The position numbers and the translations under genes are program-made. The notes under the pieces are model-generated. The model did no database searches and had not been told where the DNA came from. It saw nothing but the letters and a program-made list of their open reading frames with translations. DNA of 13,400 nt from JBEIUO01 sp964549785. GTDB lineage: Bacteria > Planctomycetota > Phycisphaerae > Phycisphaerales > UBA1924. Shown piece after piece: positions 6,216 through 13,400 of this stretch. Numbering within the stretch: position 1 is the stretch's first letter; the number at the start of each line of letters is the position of its first letter. The DNA is taken from NCBI GenBank assembly GCA_964549785.1, contig CAZJXA010000078.1:1-13400 (forward strand). Reading direction: 5' to 3'.

Positions 6216-7754
6216 ATGCTCCTGACCGTCTCCTGCCTCGTTGCCGTGACGTTTGTCGAACCTGCCCAGCCGATGTGGGTGTATCTGACAGCCCGACCGG
6301 ATGTGTCGGGCGCCGACCGCGCGGCGGATTGCGGGCGGAACGTATCGCTTCGGGCCATCGCCCGACGGGAAATGCGGGCGGACCATCGGGGCGTGTTTCT
6401 GAACAGCGACCGGTCGATCGACCGCGGAGCGATCGACGCGGTATTGGCGACCGGGGCGACGGAGCGGACGCAAAGCCGATGGCTCAACGCCGTCAGTGTA
6501 AACGCGACGGCGGAGCAGGTCGGGCGGCTGGGTCTGCTGGCTTGCGTTGACCGGATCGAGCCGGTGCGGGTGGGGAATCGCCGCGTGGTTTCGGTGACCG
6601 AGACGCCGGGGGAGGGGTCGCCTGCGGCGGCGGACGGTTTCGGCGGACGGTCTTTTTACGGAACCACGGAAGCCCAACTGGCACAGATTCAGCTCACGGG
6701 CTTGCACGGACTCGGGTATACCGGTCGGGGCGTCATCATCGGGGTTCTGGATACGGGTTTTCGGCGAGATCACGACGCGTTCAATCATCCCGGTCATCCG
6801 CTGATCGTCATCGCGGAACGGGACTTCATCAACGATGACAACAACGCCGGGATCGACGTCGGGGATGACAGCGAGCAGCACCGTCATGGGACGTGGTGCA
6901 TGAGCACGATCGGGGGGTACGCCCCGGATGTCTTTGTCGGCGGGGCATACGACGCTTCATTCATCTTGTGCAAGACCGAGAACGTGGTGAGTGAGACGCA
7001 GGTCGAAGAGGATTACTACGTCGAAGGGCTGGAGTTTGCGGAGTCCCTCGGGGCGGACGTTGTGACCAGTTCGCTGGGGTACATCGACTGGTACACCCAG
7101 TCGGATCTCGACGGGGTGACGGCGGTCACGACCGTCGCCGTGAATATTGCGGCGTCGCACGGCGTGCATTGCGTGACGGCGGCGGGAAATTCCGGGCATG
7201 ACAGCAACCCGGCGACCAGCACGCTGGGTGCTCCTGCGGACGGATTTCTGGTGATCACCTGCGGCGCGGTGGGCGATTCGGGCGCGATCGCCGATTTCAG
7301 CAGCAGCGGCCCGACGGCCGACGGACGGATCAAGCCTGAGATCCTTGCGTTGGGCGAAAACACAGACGTCGTTTCGTCGCGCAATACCACGGGCTACGGC
7401 GAGGTGAGCGGGACAAGCCTGAGCACGCCGCTGGTCGCCGCGGCGGTCGCGTGTCTGGTGGAGGCTCGTCCATCGTGGACGCCGCGCCAGATGCGGACTG
7501 CGCTGACATCGACGGCGAGTCAGTCGGCCGCGCCGGACCCCGCGTTTGTGCGTGGATTCGGGATTTTGAACGCGGTGGCAGCGCTCGACGGCGCGTGTCC
7601 GGCGGATTGGAACGGCGACGACGCCGTGGACTCTGACGACATCGTGGTGTTCTTCGGCGCGTGGGACTCAGGGCGGGGCGACTTTGATTCGGACGACGAC
7701 AGCGATGGAGACGACATTATCGCGTTCTTTGGCGCGTGGGACGGCGGGTGCTGA
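6216..7754 (+). CDS. Subtilisin-like (S8) serine protease with C-terminal GC-type dockerin
   Basis: A 512-residue predicted exported protease. Residues 1-19 are a short hydrophobic leader (LLTVSCLVAVTFV) without the usual basic start, so it is an imperfect signal peptide. Residues about 45-120 resemble the inhibitor/chaperone propeptide of subtilases (ending GLLACVDRIEPVR). The catalytic domain, about 160-455, shows Asp179 in GVLDTG, His224 in QHRHGTW, oxyanion Asn325 in TAAGNSG and nucleophile Ser401 in SGTSLSTP, so it should be active. Residues 461-512 hold two acidic calcium-loop repeats (loops starting near Asp464 and Asp489), each followed by an FFGAWD motif. Cys461 opens this module and a terminal Gly-Cys closes it; I recognise this as the planctomycete GC-type dockerin tail, whose partner is not known to me. 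The ATG at 6216 has GGAG at 6204-6207; no upstream start codon is in frame nearby. It converges on the HEAT-repeat gene with a 28-base gap and no terminator hairpin. Confidence 0.9.
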   Translation: MLLTVSCLVAVTFVEPAQPMWVYLTARPDVSGADRAADCGRNVSLRAIARREMRADHRGVFLNSDRSIDRGAIDAVLATGATERTQSRWLNAVSVNATAEQVGRLGLLACVDRIEPVRVGNRRVVSVTETPGEGSPAAADGFGGRSFYGTTEAQLAQIQLTGLHGLGYTGRGVIIGVLDTGFRRDHDAFNHPGHPLIVIAERDFINDDNNAGIDVGDDSEQHRHGTWCMSTIGGYAPDVFVGGAYDASFILCKTENVVSETQVEEDYYVEGLEFAESLGADVVTSSLGYIDWYTQSDLDGVTAVTTVAVNIAASHGVHCVTAAGNSGHDSNPATSTLGAPADGFLVITCGAVGDSGAIADFSSSGPTADGRIKPEILALGENTDVVSSRNTTGYGEVSGTSLSTPLVAAAVACLVEARPSWTPRQMRTALTSTASQSAAPDPAFVRGFGILNAVAALDGACPADWNGDDAVDSDDIVVFFGAWDSGRGDFDSDDDSDGDDIIAFFGAWDGGC

Positions 7755-7782
7755 ACGACGGAACTCGCGGGGTCCGGCGACT

Positions 7783-9756
7783 TTATTCCGGGCGGCTGGC
7801 TCGCGTAACACGTTCGCGAGTTCTCGTCAGGAGTTCCCGTTCGGGCGGGCTGAGTTGCTCGCCGAAATCGGCTTCGATCATCTCGACGATCGCCAGCTCA
7901 TGAGGCCGGCCGGATGCGCCTTCGAGGCCCCGCCACCAGCACTCCAACGGGCAGATGAGGTCGACGGCCGCAGTGAGGCGGCCCAGTGCCACAAGACAGC
8001 AGCAGCGCAACTCGCTGGCCCGGGGGCCGGCCGTTGAATCGAAGACGAAGGGAAACAACTCGAACCGGCCCAGCCCAGCCTCGTGCCTTCCTGCGCGGAC
8101 GTCGTTCTCGGTCTGACGCACGATGGCCTCGCTGATCGCGGCGAGGGCCTCTGGCCGGTCTCGCTCGGATGCGATCCGCGCGTCGGTCGTCATCGCGGCC
8201 AGGAGTAACCGGCGCAGTTCGGGGTCGCCCAACATTTCGGAGGCGGCCAGAACTTCGGTCGCGGTCATGCCGCGGGAGAGACCCGCCAAGCGCTCTCGCC
8301 TGAGGTCTTCACTCGCAAAGGGCAGCGCGGCGGCGTGTCGGAAGCCGTCGATCGTCGGATCGTGAACCAAAATAGCGGTGAGGGCGGCCTCGAACAGGTT
8401 GGGGTGGCGTCCGGCCGCGTCGACCACTGTGCCGAAGGTTTCGCTGTCCCAGACGAGGGCATCAGCCGCGGCCCGCTGGACCGTTCCGGATGCGGAATCA
8501 AGCAAAGGCACCAGCCGCAGGAGGTCGTCGGTCTGCCCGAGCGCTCCGATCAGTTGAATTTCTGCGGCGGACAGGGCCGCGCCGTCGGTTCGGTCGACCA
8601 ACTTGAAAATTCGCCGCTGATCCTCGTCGTGGATGGTGGCGGTGCGCACCATCGACCAAGCGGCCTCGGCGGCGGCGGCACGGGTTGTGGGATGTTCCAG
8701 CCACTTCAAAACCGGCGCGACCGCGTCTGCCCTCGGCCAGCGGGCGGAAGCGACGAGAAGGTTTTCGGCGACGGTGGGATCGGCTTCGGCGCGCAGGGCG
8801 GTGAGCACTGCGTCCTCGCCCTCTGGGACGCCCAACTGACGGACGAGCACCGCCGCATCGGCGCGGACGGCGGGCAGGGCGCTCGTCAGGAGGTTGATCG
8901 CCGCGCGGGCCACGGAGGAATCGAGCGCTCCGTTCACCGAGAGTTCGCGACGGGCCAGTTCGAAGCCCAGACGCTGGACATCCTGATCGGTGTCTGTCAG
9001 CATGGAAGCGAGCAGTTCCGACCGGCGATCCGAGGGAGTTTCCAGATGCAGTTTGCGGAGTGTTTCGAGCAGGCGGCCCTTGACGGCGATTCCGGCCGAC
9101 TGCGATGCGCGTCGCGACACGGAAATTGAATCGAGGAGGAATTCGGACCATCCGAGTTCGCTCATTTGATCGGCCCGAGCCAACCATTCTTGCCATGCTT
9201 CCTGGGTCCGCCCGACCGCCGTAGCGCCGGTGAGTGATTCGATCGCCTGGAACGCCGCATCCCGAATCGGAGCGGACGGATGGCCAAGAAACGTACCGAT
9301 GGAGCGTGCCGCATCGCGCGACCGAAAGACGGATAGCGCGCGGATGATCCGGGGCAGTTCATACTCTTCGGCCGCCTGGGCGCGGCGGTCAAGAATCGCG
9401 GCCAGAGCCGGGGCCGGTGAGGGGGATTCCTCGATTGCGGTCAGGAGATAGCGCCCGCCGCCGACGCCCGAGAGGGGCGTGGACAAAAGATTCTCGATGA
9501 GCGCGAGACCATCACCGGTCGACGCGTGCGCAACGAGGCGGGTCGCTGCGCCGAGGCGGGCGCGTTCAGAATCGGAGGCAGAGGTCAAGCCAGCGACCCA
9601 CGCATCGAGATCCGCGGGCGATCTTGATTCCGCGCGGACCCCCGGACCCGGACGTCGGCCCAAACCCGGTTGGGCATGCGCGAGGCCGGCGACAAGAAGG
9701 AGCGCGGTCAACCCAGCGCGGATCATCTGGTGTCGGGCGTTGGGGACGGCGGACAT
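7783..9756 (-). CDS. Exported HEAT-repeat-like protein of unknown function
   Basis: I recognise the fold type but not a specific function. From the ATG at 9756 it has 657 residues. Residues 11-29 form a classic signal peptide: a basic start MIRAG, a Leu/Ala-rich core and AHA-Q as a likely signal peptidase I site, with no lipobox cysteine. After a Pro/Gly/Arg linker (30-48) nearly all of the chain looks like helical pairs with HEAT-type spacing, for example at about 148-176 (FLGHPSAPIRDAAFQAIESL), 248-272, 283-309, 315-340, 347-373 and 411-437. A W-x-x-W segment (AWQEWLA, 187-193) follows the first clear repeat. No catalytic motif is visible, so a scaffold or binding role in the periplasm is inferred. 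Starts: TTG at 9765, ATG at 9756 or ATG at 9726 are all possible, none with a Shine-Dalgarno; 9726 gives the tidiest signal peptide. It follows trpB by 17 bases. Confidence 0.82.
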   Translation of the reverse strand: MSAVPNARHQMIRAGLTALLLVAGLAHAQPGLGRRPGPGVRAESRSPADLDAWVAGLTSASDSERARLGAATRLVAHASTGDGLALIENLLSTPLSGVGGGRYLLTAIEESPSPAPALAAILDRRAQAAEEYELPRIIRALSVFRSRDAARSIGTFLGHPSAPIRDAAFQAIESLTGATAVGRTQEAWQEWLARADQMSELGWSEFLLDSISVSRRASQSAGIAVKGRLLETLRKLHLETPSDRRSELLASMLTDTDQDVQRLGFELARRELSVNGALDSSVARAAINLLTSALPAVRADAAVLVRQLGVPEGEDAVLTALRAEADPTVAENLLVASARWPRADAVAPVLKWLEHPTTRAAAAEAAWSMVRTATIHDEDQRRIFKLVDRTDGAALSAAEIQLIGALGQTDDLLRLVPLLDSASGTVQRAAADALVWDSETFGTVVDAAGRHPNLFEAALTAILVHDPTIDGFRHAAALPFASEDLRRERLAGLSRGMTATEVLAASEMLGDPELRRLLLAAMTTDARIASERDRPEALAAISEAIVRQTENDVRAGRHEAGLGRFELFPFVFDSTAGPRASELRCCCLVALGRLTAAVDLICPLECWWRGLEGASGRPHELAIVEMIEADFGEQLSPPERELLTRTRERVTRASRPE

Positions 9757-9773
9757 CACGAGCAACCGTACGG

Positions 9774-11048
9774 TCAGGCCCGGGCCGACGTTCGCTCGGC
9801 GAGGAGACGTGAGGCCTCGTCGACGTCTTTATCGCCGCGGCCGGAGAGGTTAACGATGACGTGGTGTTCGCGCGGCAGGGTCGCGGCCAGTCGGCGTGCT
9901 GCGGAGATAGCGTGGGCGGACTCTAAAGCGGGGATGATGCCCTCGGTGGCGGCGAGGAACGAGAAGGCGTCGAGTGCTTCGTCGTCGGTCGCGACGGTGT
10001 ATTCGACGCGGGCCGACTCCTTCCAGTACGAGTGCTCGGGTCCGACGCCTGGATAATCGAGCCCGGCCGAGCAGGAATGGACGTCCGCGGTCTGCCCATC
10101 GGCGGACTGAAGGACGTAACTGAGCGAGCCGTGCAGGATGCCCGGCGAGCCGAGTGAGAGAGGGGCGGCGTGATCGCCGGGCTGGCTCGATCTGCCTCCG
10201 GCTTCGACACCGACAAGCCGGACTCGCGGGTCATCGATGAAAGGGAAGAACATTCCGGCGGCGTTGGAGCCGCCGCCCACGCACGCGACCAGCACGTCCG
10301 GGAGGCGGCCGAGCGTGCGGAGGCACTGAGCCTTGGTTTCGCGGCCGATGACCGATTGAAAATCGCGAACAATCATGGGGAAGGGGTGGGGGCCTACGAC
10401 CGACCCGATGATGTAGTGGGTGTTCTCGGCGGTCGCCATCCAGTCGCGCATGGCCTCGTTGGTGGCGTCTTTCAGGGTGCGGGAGCCTTCGTGGACCTCG
10501 CGGACGGTGGCACCAAGCAACCTCATGCGGGTCACGTTGAGGCGCTGCCGCCGGACGTCCTCGGAACCCATGTAGACTTCACATTCGAGGCCGAAGTGGG
10601 CGGCGGCCGTCGCGGTCGCGACGCCGTGCTGACCGGCGCCGGTTTCGGCGATGAGACGGCGTTTGCCCATTCCGATGGCCAACAGAGCCTGACCGAGGGT
10701 GTTGTTGATTTTGTGAGCGCCGGTGTGGGCGAGGTCTTCTCGCTTCAGCCAGAGTTCGGCACCGTTGGTGCCCGGGCAGCGGTCACGGACGCTCTGGGTA
10801 AGACGCTTGGCGTGATAGAGCGGGGTGGCGCGACCGACAAAGGACTGGTTGAGGGCCTGGAGCGACTCCCAGAATGGGCGATCGGATTGGACGCGGGTGT
10901 ATTCCCGAGCAAGTTGATCGAGGGCCGCGACAAGGGTTTCCGGCACAAACGCACCGCCGAAGCCACCGAAGCGGCCGTCGGGGGTGGGCACTTCGGAGAG
11001 GCGCGCCGGAGCGGCCTTTGCCGGGATAGTCGAGGCGGTGCGGCTCAT
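9774..11048 (-). CDS. trpB: Tryptophan synthase beta chain
   Basis: A PLP enzyme of 424 residues that joins indole and L-serine to give L-tryptophan, normally as an alpha2-beta2 complex with TrpA. Seen: the opening RFGGFGGAFVPETL (26-39), the PLP Lys113 in HTGAHKINN, the catalytic Glu135 in AETGAGQHG, the phosphate-binding GGGSN at 258-262, and downstream SAGLDYPGVGPEH and the C-terminal NLSGRGDKD. These are the canonical TrpB1 type, not the longer TrpB2 form. The N-terminal 20 or so residues (Ala/Pro/Ser-rich) are an extension. ATG at 11048, no Shine-Dalgarno seen. The gene lies between an esterase (31-base gap) and the HEAT-repeat gene (17-base gap). No trpA, trpF, trpC or trp leader is present in this window, which is unusual because trpA and trpB are adjacent in many bacteria. 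Confidence 0.97.
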   Translation of the reverse strand: MSRTASTIPAKAAPARLSEVPTPDGRFGGFGGAFVPETLVAALDQLAREYTRVQSDRPFWESLQALNQSFVGRATPLYHAKRLTQSVRDRCPGTNGAELWLKREDLAHTGAHKINNTLGQALLAIGMGKRRLIAETGAGQHGVATATAAAHFGLECEVYMGSEDVRRQRLNVTRMRLLGATVREVHEGSRTLKDATNEAMRDWMATAENTHYIIGSVVGPHPFPMIVRDFQSVIGRETKAQCLRTLGRLPDVLVACVGGGSNAAGMFFPFIDDPRVRLVGVEAGGRSSQPGDHAAPLSLGSPGILHGSLSYVLQSADGQTADVHSCSAGLDYPGVGPEHSYWKESARVEYTVATDDEALDAFSFLAATEGIIPALESAHAISAARRLAATLPREHHVIVNLSGRGDKDVDEASRLLAERTSARA

Positions 11049-11079
11049 GTTCTAGAGAGTAGCGCAGAAGAGGGGGCAG

Positions 11080-12621
11080 CTATTTGCTGTCCGGCGCGAC
11101 GGGGAACAGAAAGCGGAGCGCTGCGGGGAGGCGTTCGGCCCAGGCGTCTTCGTTGTGACCCGCATCGTCGTCGACGAGCAGCAGCCGACGGTCGGCGTGG
11201 AGTCCGGCGTCGGACAGGCGCTTCTCAAGTGCCCGGGCCGCATCGACATAGCCCTGGTTTCGCTCGGACCGCTCTGCGCCGACTCCGGTTTCGCTGCCGC
11301 CCATACCGAGATAAATCCGACCCGGCCATGTGGCGACGCCGTTCAGGTAGGCATCCCACGCCGCCACCTTGCCGGTGCGGAGCGGAAGGCTTTCGGCCAG
11401 CACCACGCCGAAAACATCGGGGTGGCTCGTCGCGGCGTACAGGCTGATGGCCGCGCCGAGCGAGCTGCCGCCGACGGCGGTATTTTCCGGGCCCATTGCG
11501 GTGCGGAAAGCACGCTGGACGCGGGGCAGGACGTCCGAGATCAACCACTGAACGTGTTCGGAGCCGCGCGGCGTGGCGCCGTCAATCGCGGCGAAGGGAA
11601 GGTATTCCTCGATACGACCCGCACCCGAATGCGGGATGGCGACGATGATAATCGGGCGCATCATGTTCCGCTCGATGAGGGTCGTCGCGGTCTCGTCGGC
11701 GCGCCACTCGCCGGGGACTGCGGGGAGTTTCTCGAAGACATTTTGGCCGTCGTGGAGATAGAGGACGGGATAGGTCTTCGCTGCGTTCTCGGGTTCGTCG
11801 TAGCCCGGGGGAAGCCAGACGAGGAGTTCGCGGGTGAGCGAGTTGGCAGCGCCAGCGCCGCCGCGGACTTCGAGGCGACGGAGGTTCCCGGTCGCCTGGA
11901 TCGTGCGGTAGGAATCCATCGCCATCTTGTCGGCGAACTCGGGTCGTTCGTCGCCCCAGTGGGCGACGGCCAACTCGATTTTGGGTTGCTCGCCGGTGAC
12001 GAAGGTCGAAATGCCGATCGGCTCCAGGGTACGGTTTCCCGGGGCGGACATATCCGATCCGAGTTCTTCCAGTTCCCAGGAACCTCGGGTAAATTTGAAC
12101 TCGATGGGCGTCCCGCCGGCGGGTTGGGGCATCAAGATGCGCCATCGCATGTCGGACTGGGGCGTGAGTTTGTATTGTTCGTCGGCGGGGTTCCAGTTGT
12201 TGAAGGAACCGGCGACGAAGATCGGTGAATCGGGCCTGGCCTTGCCGGTCTTATCTTCGACGACCAGGACAAAGCCCTGCGGGAGAGATTCCGGTTGGAT
12301 GGAGCCTCTGGCCGAATCCGGCTGTGCGGCAGGGGTCGGCGGCGGCTCTGAGTTGCCCGGTGGAGGGGACTTTTCATCGGCACGTTGGCCCTCCGCCGGC
12401 CCGGACCGGCCCGCCAGCGCCTCGCCGACGGCGTTTGCGCCGCCGGTGTCACCAGCCCCCGCGCCGATGGGCGTCATCTTCCGGGGAGGATTGGCCAAGG
12501 AGAGTGCGATAGCCCAGATGAGCAACCCGATGATCAGGATCGGAAGGATCAACCAGATGCTGAGGAGAACATTTTGGCGGCGCATGTGCCACAATCCTAT
12601 CGGTTTGACGGCCAGGATCAT
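11080..12621 (-). CDS. Membrane-anchored alpha/beta-hydrolase (esterase D / Fes-like) with CBM-like module
   Basis: From the ATG at 12621 the protein has 513 residues. One transmembrane helix lies at about 18-43 (LLSIWLILPILIIGLLIWAIAL) after a basic MRRQ, so the bulk is probably outside the cytoplasm. A disordered Pro/Gly/Ala linker follows (44-112). Residues about 130-190 resemble a starch/glycogen-binding beta-sandwich (CBM20/48 type) with GSFNNWNP at 138-145 and FKFTRGSWE. The catalytic domain, about 260-510, is the putative-esterase family PF00756: LLVWLPPGYD, YLHDGQNVF, nucleophile Ser387 in GGSSLG and His489 in DAGHNEDAW; the acid residue is not assigned. Substrates in the family range from acetylated or feruloylated sugars to siderophores and thioesters, so none is claimed. 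Start: ATG 12621 has CCGGAG six bases upstream; ATG 12585 (preceded by AGGA) puts the helix nearest the N-terminus; ATG 12669 is also in frame. It lies between sod and trpB. Confidence 0.85.
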   Translation of the reverse strand: MILAVKPIGLWHMRRQNVLLSIWLILPILIIGLLIWAIALSLANPPRKMTPIGAGAGDTGGANAVGEALAGRSGPAEGQRADEKSPPPGNSEPPPTPAAQPDSARGSIQPESLPQGFVLVVEDKTGKARPDSPIFVAGSFNNWNPADEQYKLTPQSDMRWRILMPQPAGGTPIEFKFTRGSWELEELGSDMSAPGNRTLEPIGISTFVTGEQPKIELAVAHWGDERPEFADKMAMDSYRTIQATGNLRRLEVRGGAGAANSLTRELLVWLPPGYDEPENAAKTYPVLYLHDGQNVFEKLPAVPGEWRADETATTLIERNMMRPIIIVAIPHSGAGRIEEYLPFAAIDGATPRGSEHVQWLISDVLPRVQRAFRTAMGPENTAVGGSSLGAAISLYAATSHPDVFGVVLAESLPLRTGKVAAWDAYLNGVATWPGRIYLGMGGSETGVGAERSERNQGYVDAARALEKRLSDAGLHADRRLLLVDDDAGHNEDAWAERLPAALRFLFPVAPDSK

Positions 12622-12765
12622 TCTCAACTCCGGTGCGGAAGAGGGGCGGGACGAGCGCTTTTGCCTCATCCGACGGCCGCGGGGATTGTCGGGCGCCGGG
12701 GTTCGGAGCGGCCCGGCGGAAGATCGAAACCGTTACCGCACTTATTCGAGCGGCGGATAGGCGTT

Positions 12766-12780
12766 GCGGGAAGTGCCCGC
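12766..12780 (-). other. Small GC hairpin just after the sod stop
   Basis: GCGGG and CCCGC pair around a five-base loop, starting six bases beyond the sod stop codon (12786) in the direction of sod transcription. There is no T-run after it, so it is at best a weak or factor-assisted terminator or a 3'-end stability element for sod. Confidence 0.25.
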
Positions 12781-12785
12781 GGAGT

Positions 12786-13400
12786 TCACTTCTTCGCGAA
12801 CGCGGCGGCGACGTTCGACCAGTTAACGACGTTCCACCAAGCCGCGACATAGTCGGGGCGCCGGTTCTGATAGTTGAGGTAGTAGGCGTGTTCCCAAACG
12901 TCGAGGCCCAAGAGGGGGGTGCCCTCGCAGCCGGCGATGGGTTTGCCCATGAGAGGATTGTCTTGGTTGGCGGTGGAGCAGATCTCGAGTTGGCCGCCAT
13001 TGGCGACCAGCCAAGCCCAACCGGAACCGAAGCGACCAGTACACGCCGTGGCGAATTTTTCTTTGAACGTATCGAACGAACCGAACGCGGCGGTGATGGC
13101 GGAAGCGAGTTCGCCGGTCGGGGCACCGCCGCCACCCTTACCGGGTGCGGCCATGAGGTCCCAGAACATCGAGTGATTGACGTGTCCACCGGCGTTGTTA
13201 CGGACGGCGGCGCGTTTATCGTCGGGAATTTCCGAGAGCCGTTGGATGATTTCAACCCCGCTTAGCTCGGCGAACGCGTGTCCTTCCAGAGCCTTGTTGG
13301 CGTTCGTGACGTAGGCGGCGTGGTGCTTCCCGTGATGAATGGTCATGGTTTTGGCATCGAGGTGGGGTTCCAAGGCGTCGGGGGAGTATGGAAGGGGGGG
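12786..13400 (-). CDS. sodA: Superoxide dismutase, Mn/Fe family (5' end beyond window)
   Basis: The enzyme converts superoxide to oxygen and hydrogen peroxide. The coding frame runs to the right edge: the last bases read PPLPYSPDALEPHLDAKTM on the minus strand, the standard start of the family, so only a few N-terminal residues are missing from the 204 visible. Metal ligands are present: the first His of IHHGKHHAAY, His in HVNHSMFW, and Asp and His in GLDVWEHAYYL. GGHVNH together with the second-sphere Gln in TANQDNPLMG is the pattern of manganese-type or cambialistic enzymes; iron enzymes carry the Gln in the AAQVWNH position instead. No signal peptide can be judged because the start is missing. 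It is co-directional with the esterase gene, about 164 bases upstream of that gene's chosen ATG, so the esterase may have its own promoter. Confidence 0.95.
   Translation of the reverse strand, partial: PPLPYSPDALEPHLDAKTMTIHHGKHHAAYVTNANKALEGHAFAELSGVEIIQRLSEIPDDKRAAVRNNAGGHVNHSMFWDLMAAPGKGGGGAPTGELASAITAAFGSFDTFKEKFATACTGRFGSGWAWLVANGGQLEICSTANQDNPLMGKPIAGCEGTPLLGLDVWEHAYYLNYQNRRPDYVAAWWNVVNWSNVAAAFAKK

Noticed and set aside
6172..6225. Short upstream frame (17 codons, ATG at 6172) overlapping the protease start
   Set aside because: A leader peptide that could couple translation is conceivable, but there is no ribosome binding site before the ATG and nothing distinctive in the peptide.
7755..7782. 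Possible bidirectional terminator between the protease and HEAT-repeat stops
   Set aside because: The 28 bases contain no stem of useful length and no T-run on either strand.
10170..11447. Long open frame on the plus strand antisense to trpB (also 3439-4272 antisense to fabH, 11155-12228 antisense to the esterase and 1484-2446 antisense to fabG/prfC)
   Set aside because: These mirror well-recognised genes in GC-rich DNA, where stop codons are rare in all frames. Their translations are Gly/Asp/Arg/Val-rich without domains, and each conflicts with a confidently identified gene.
1..13400. CRISPR array, mobile element, defence or secondary-metabolite cluster
   Set aside because: No repeated spacers, no transposase, integrase, phage or known defence domains, and no synthetase modules were seen; base composition looks even across the window.

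Overview
The window is GC-rich and gene-dense, and looks like bacterial chromosome from a planctomycete, probably close to the class Phycisphaerae. The best pointer is the secreted subtilisin-like protease at 6216-7754. It ends in two acidic EF-hand/dockerin-type repeats bracketed by cysteines and stops on a terminal Gly-Cys, which I recognise as the 'GC-type dockerin' tail common in that phylum. The scarcity of clear Shine-Dalgarno sites and the mix of housekeeping enzymes with large exported proteins of unclear role fit this, but the taxonomic call is an inference.

Layout. Left plus-strand block: the 3' part of an unrecognised gene (1-972), fabG (998-1744) and prfC/RF3 (1784-3436), co-directional with gaps of 25 and 39 bases. 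It meets a minus-strand block head-on: rpmF (5928-5716), plsX (5661-4525) and fabH (4440-3433), read leftwards. The prfC and fabH stop codons overlap. rpmF has a good candidate promoter and a strong ribosome binding site. A 287-base divergent intergenic region (5929-6215) separates rpmF from the plus-strand protease gene. The protease gene converges, with 28 bases between stops, on a second minus-strand series read leftwards: a Mn/Fe superoxide dismutase cut by the right edge (13400-12786), a membrane-anchored esterase with a carbohydrate-binding-like module (12621-11080), trpB (11048-9774) and an exported HEAT-repeat protein (9756-7783). The last three have gaps of only 31 and 17 bases and may be co-transcribed.

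How the genes relate. PlsX, FabH and FabG belong to fatty acid and phospholipid synthesis: FabH starts acyl chains, FabG performs the first reduction of each cycle and PlsX hands finished acyl groups to phosphate for phosphatidic acid synthesis. The linkage rpmF-plsX-fabH is widely conserved; here fabG lies on the opposite strand beyond prfC. RF3 recycles release factors in translation. TrpB makes tryptophan from indole and serine, but no trpA or other trp gene is visible nearby. The protease, esterase and HEAT protein appear to be envelope or exported proteins.

I found no CRISPR array, tRNA or rRNA gene, insertion sequence, phage gene or recognisable defence system. This is mostly an ordinary core-genome region. 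The parts most worth a second look are the dockerin-tailed protease, the L32 protein that has lost half its zinc cysteines, and the anchored CBM-esterase.
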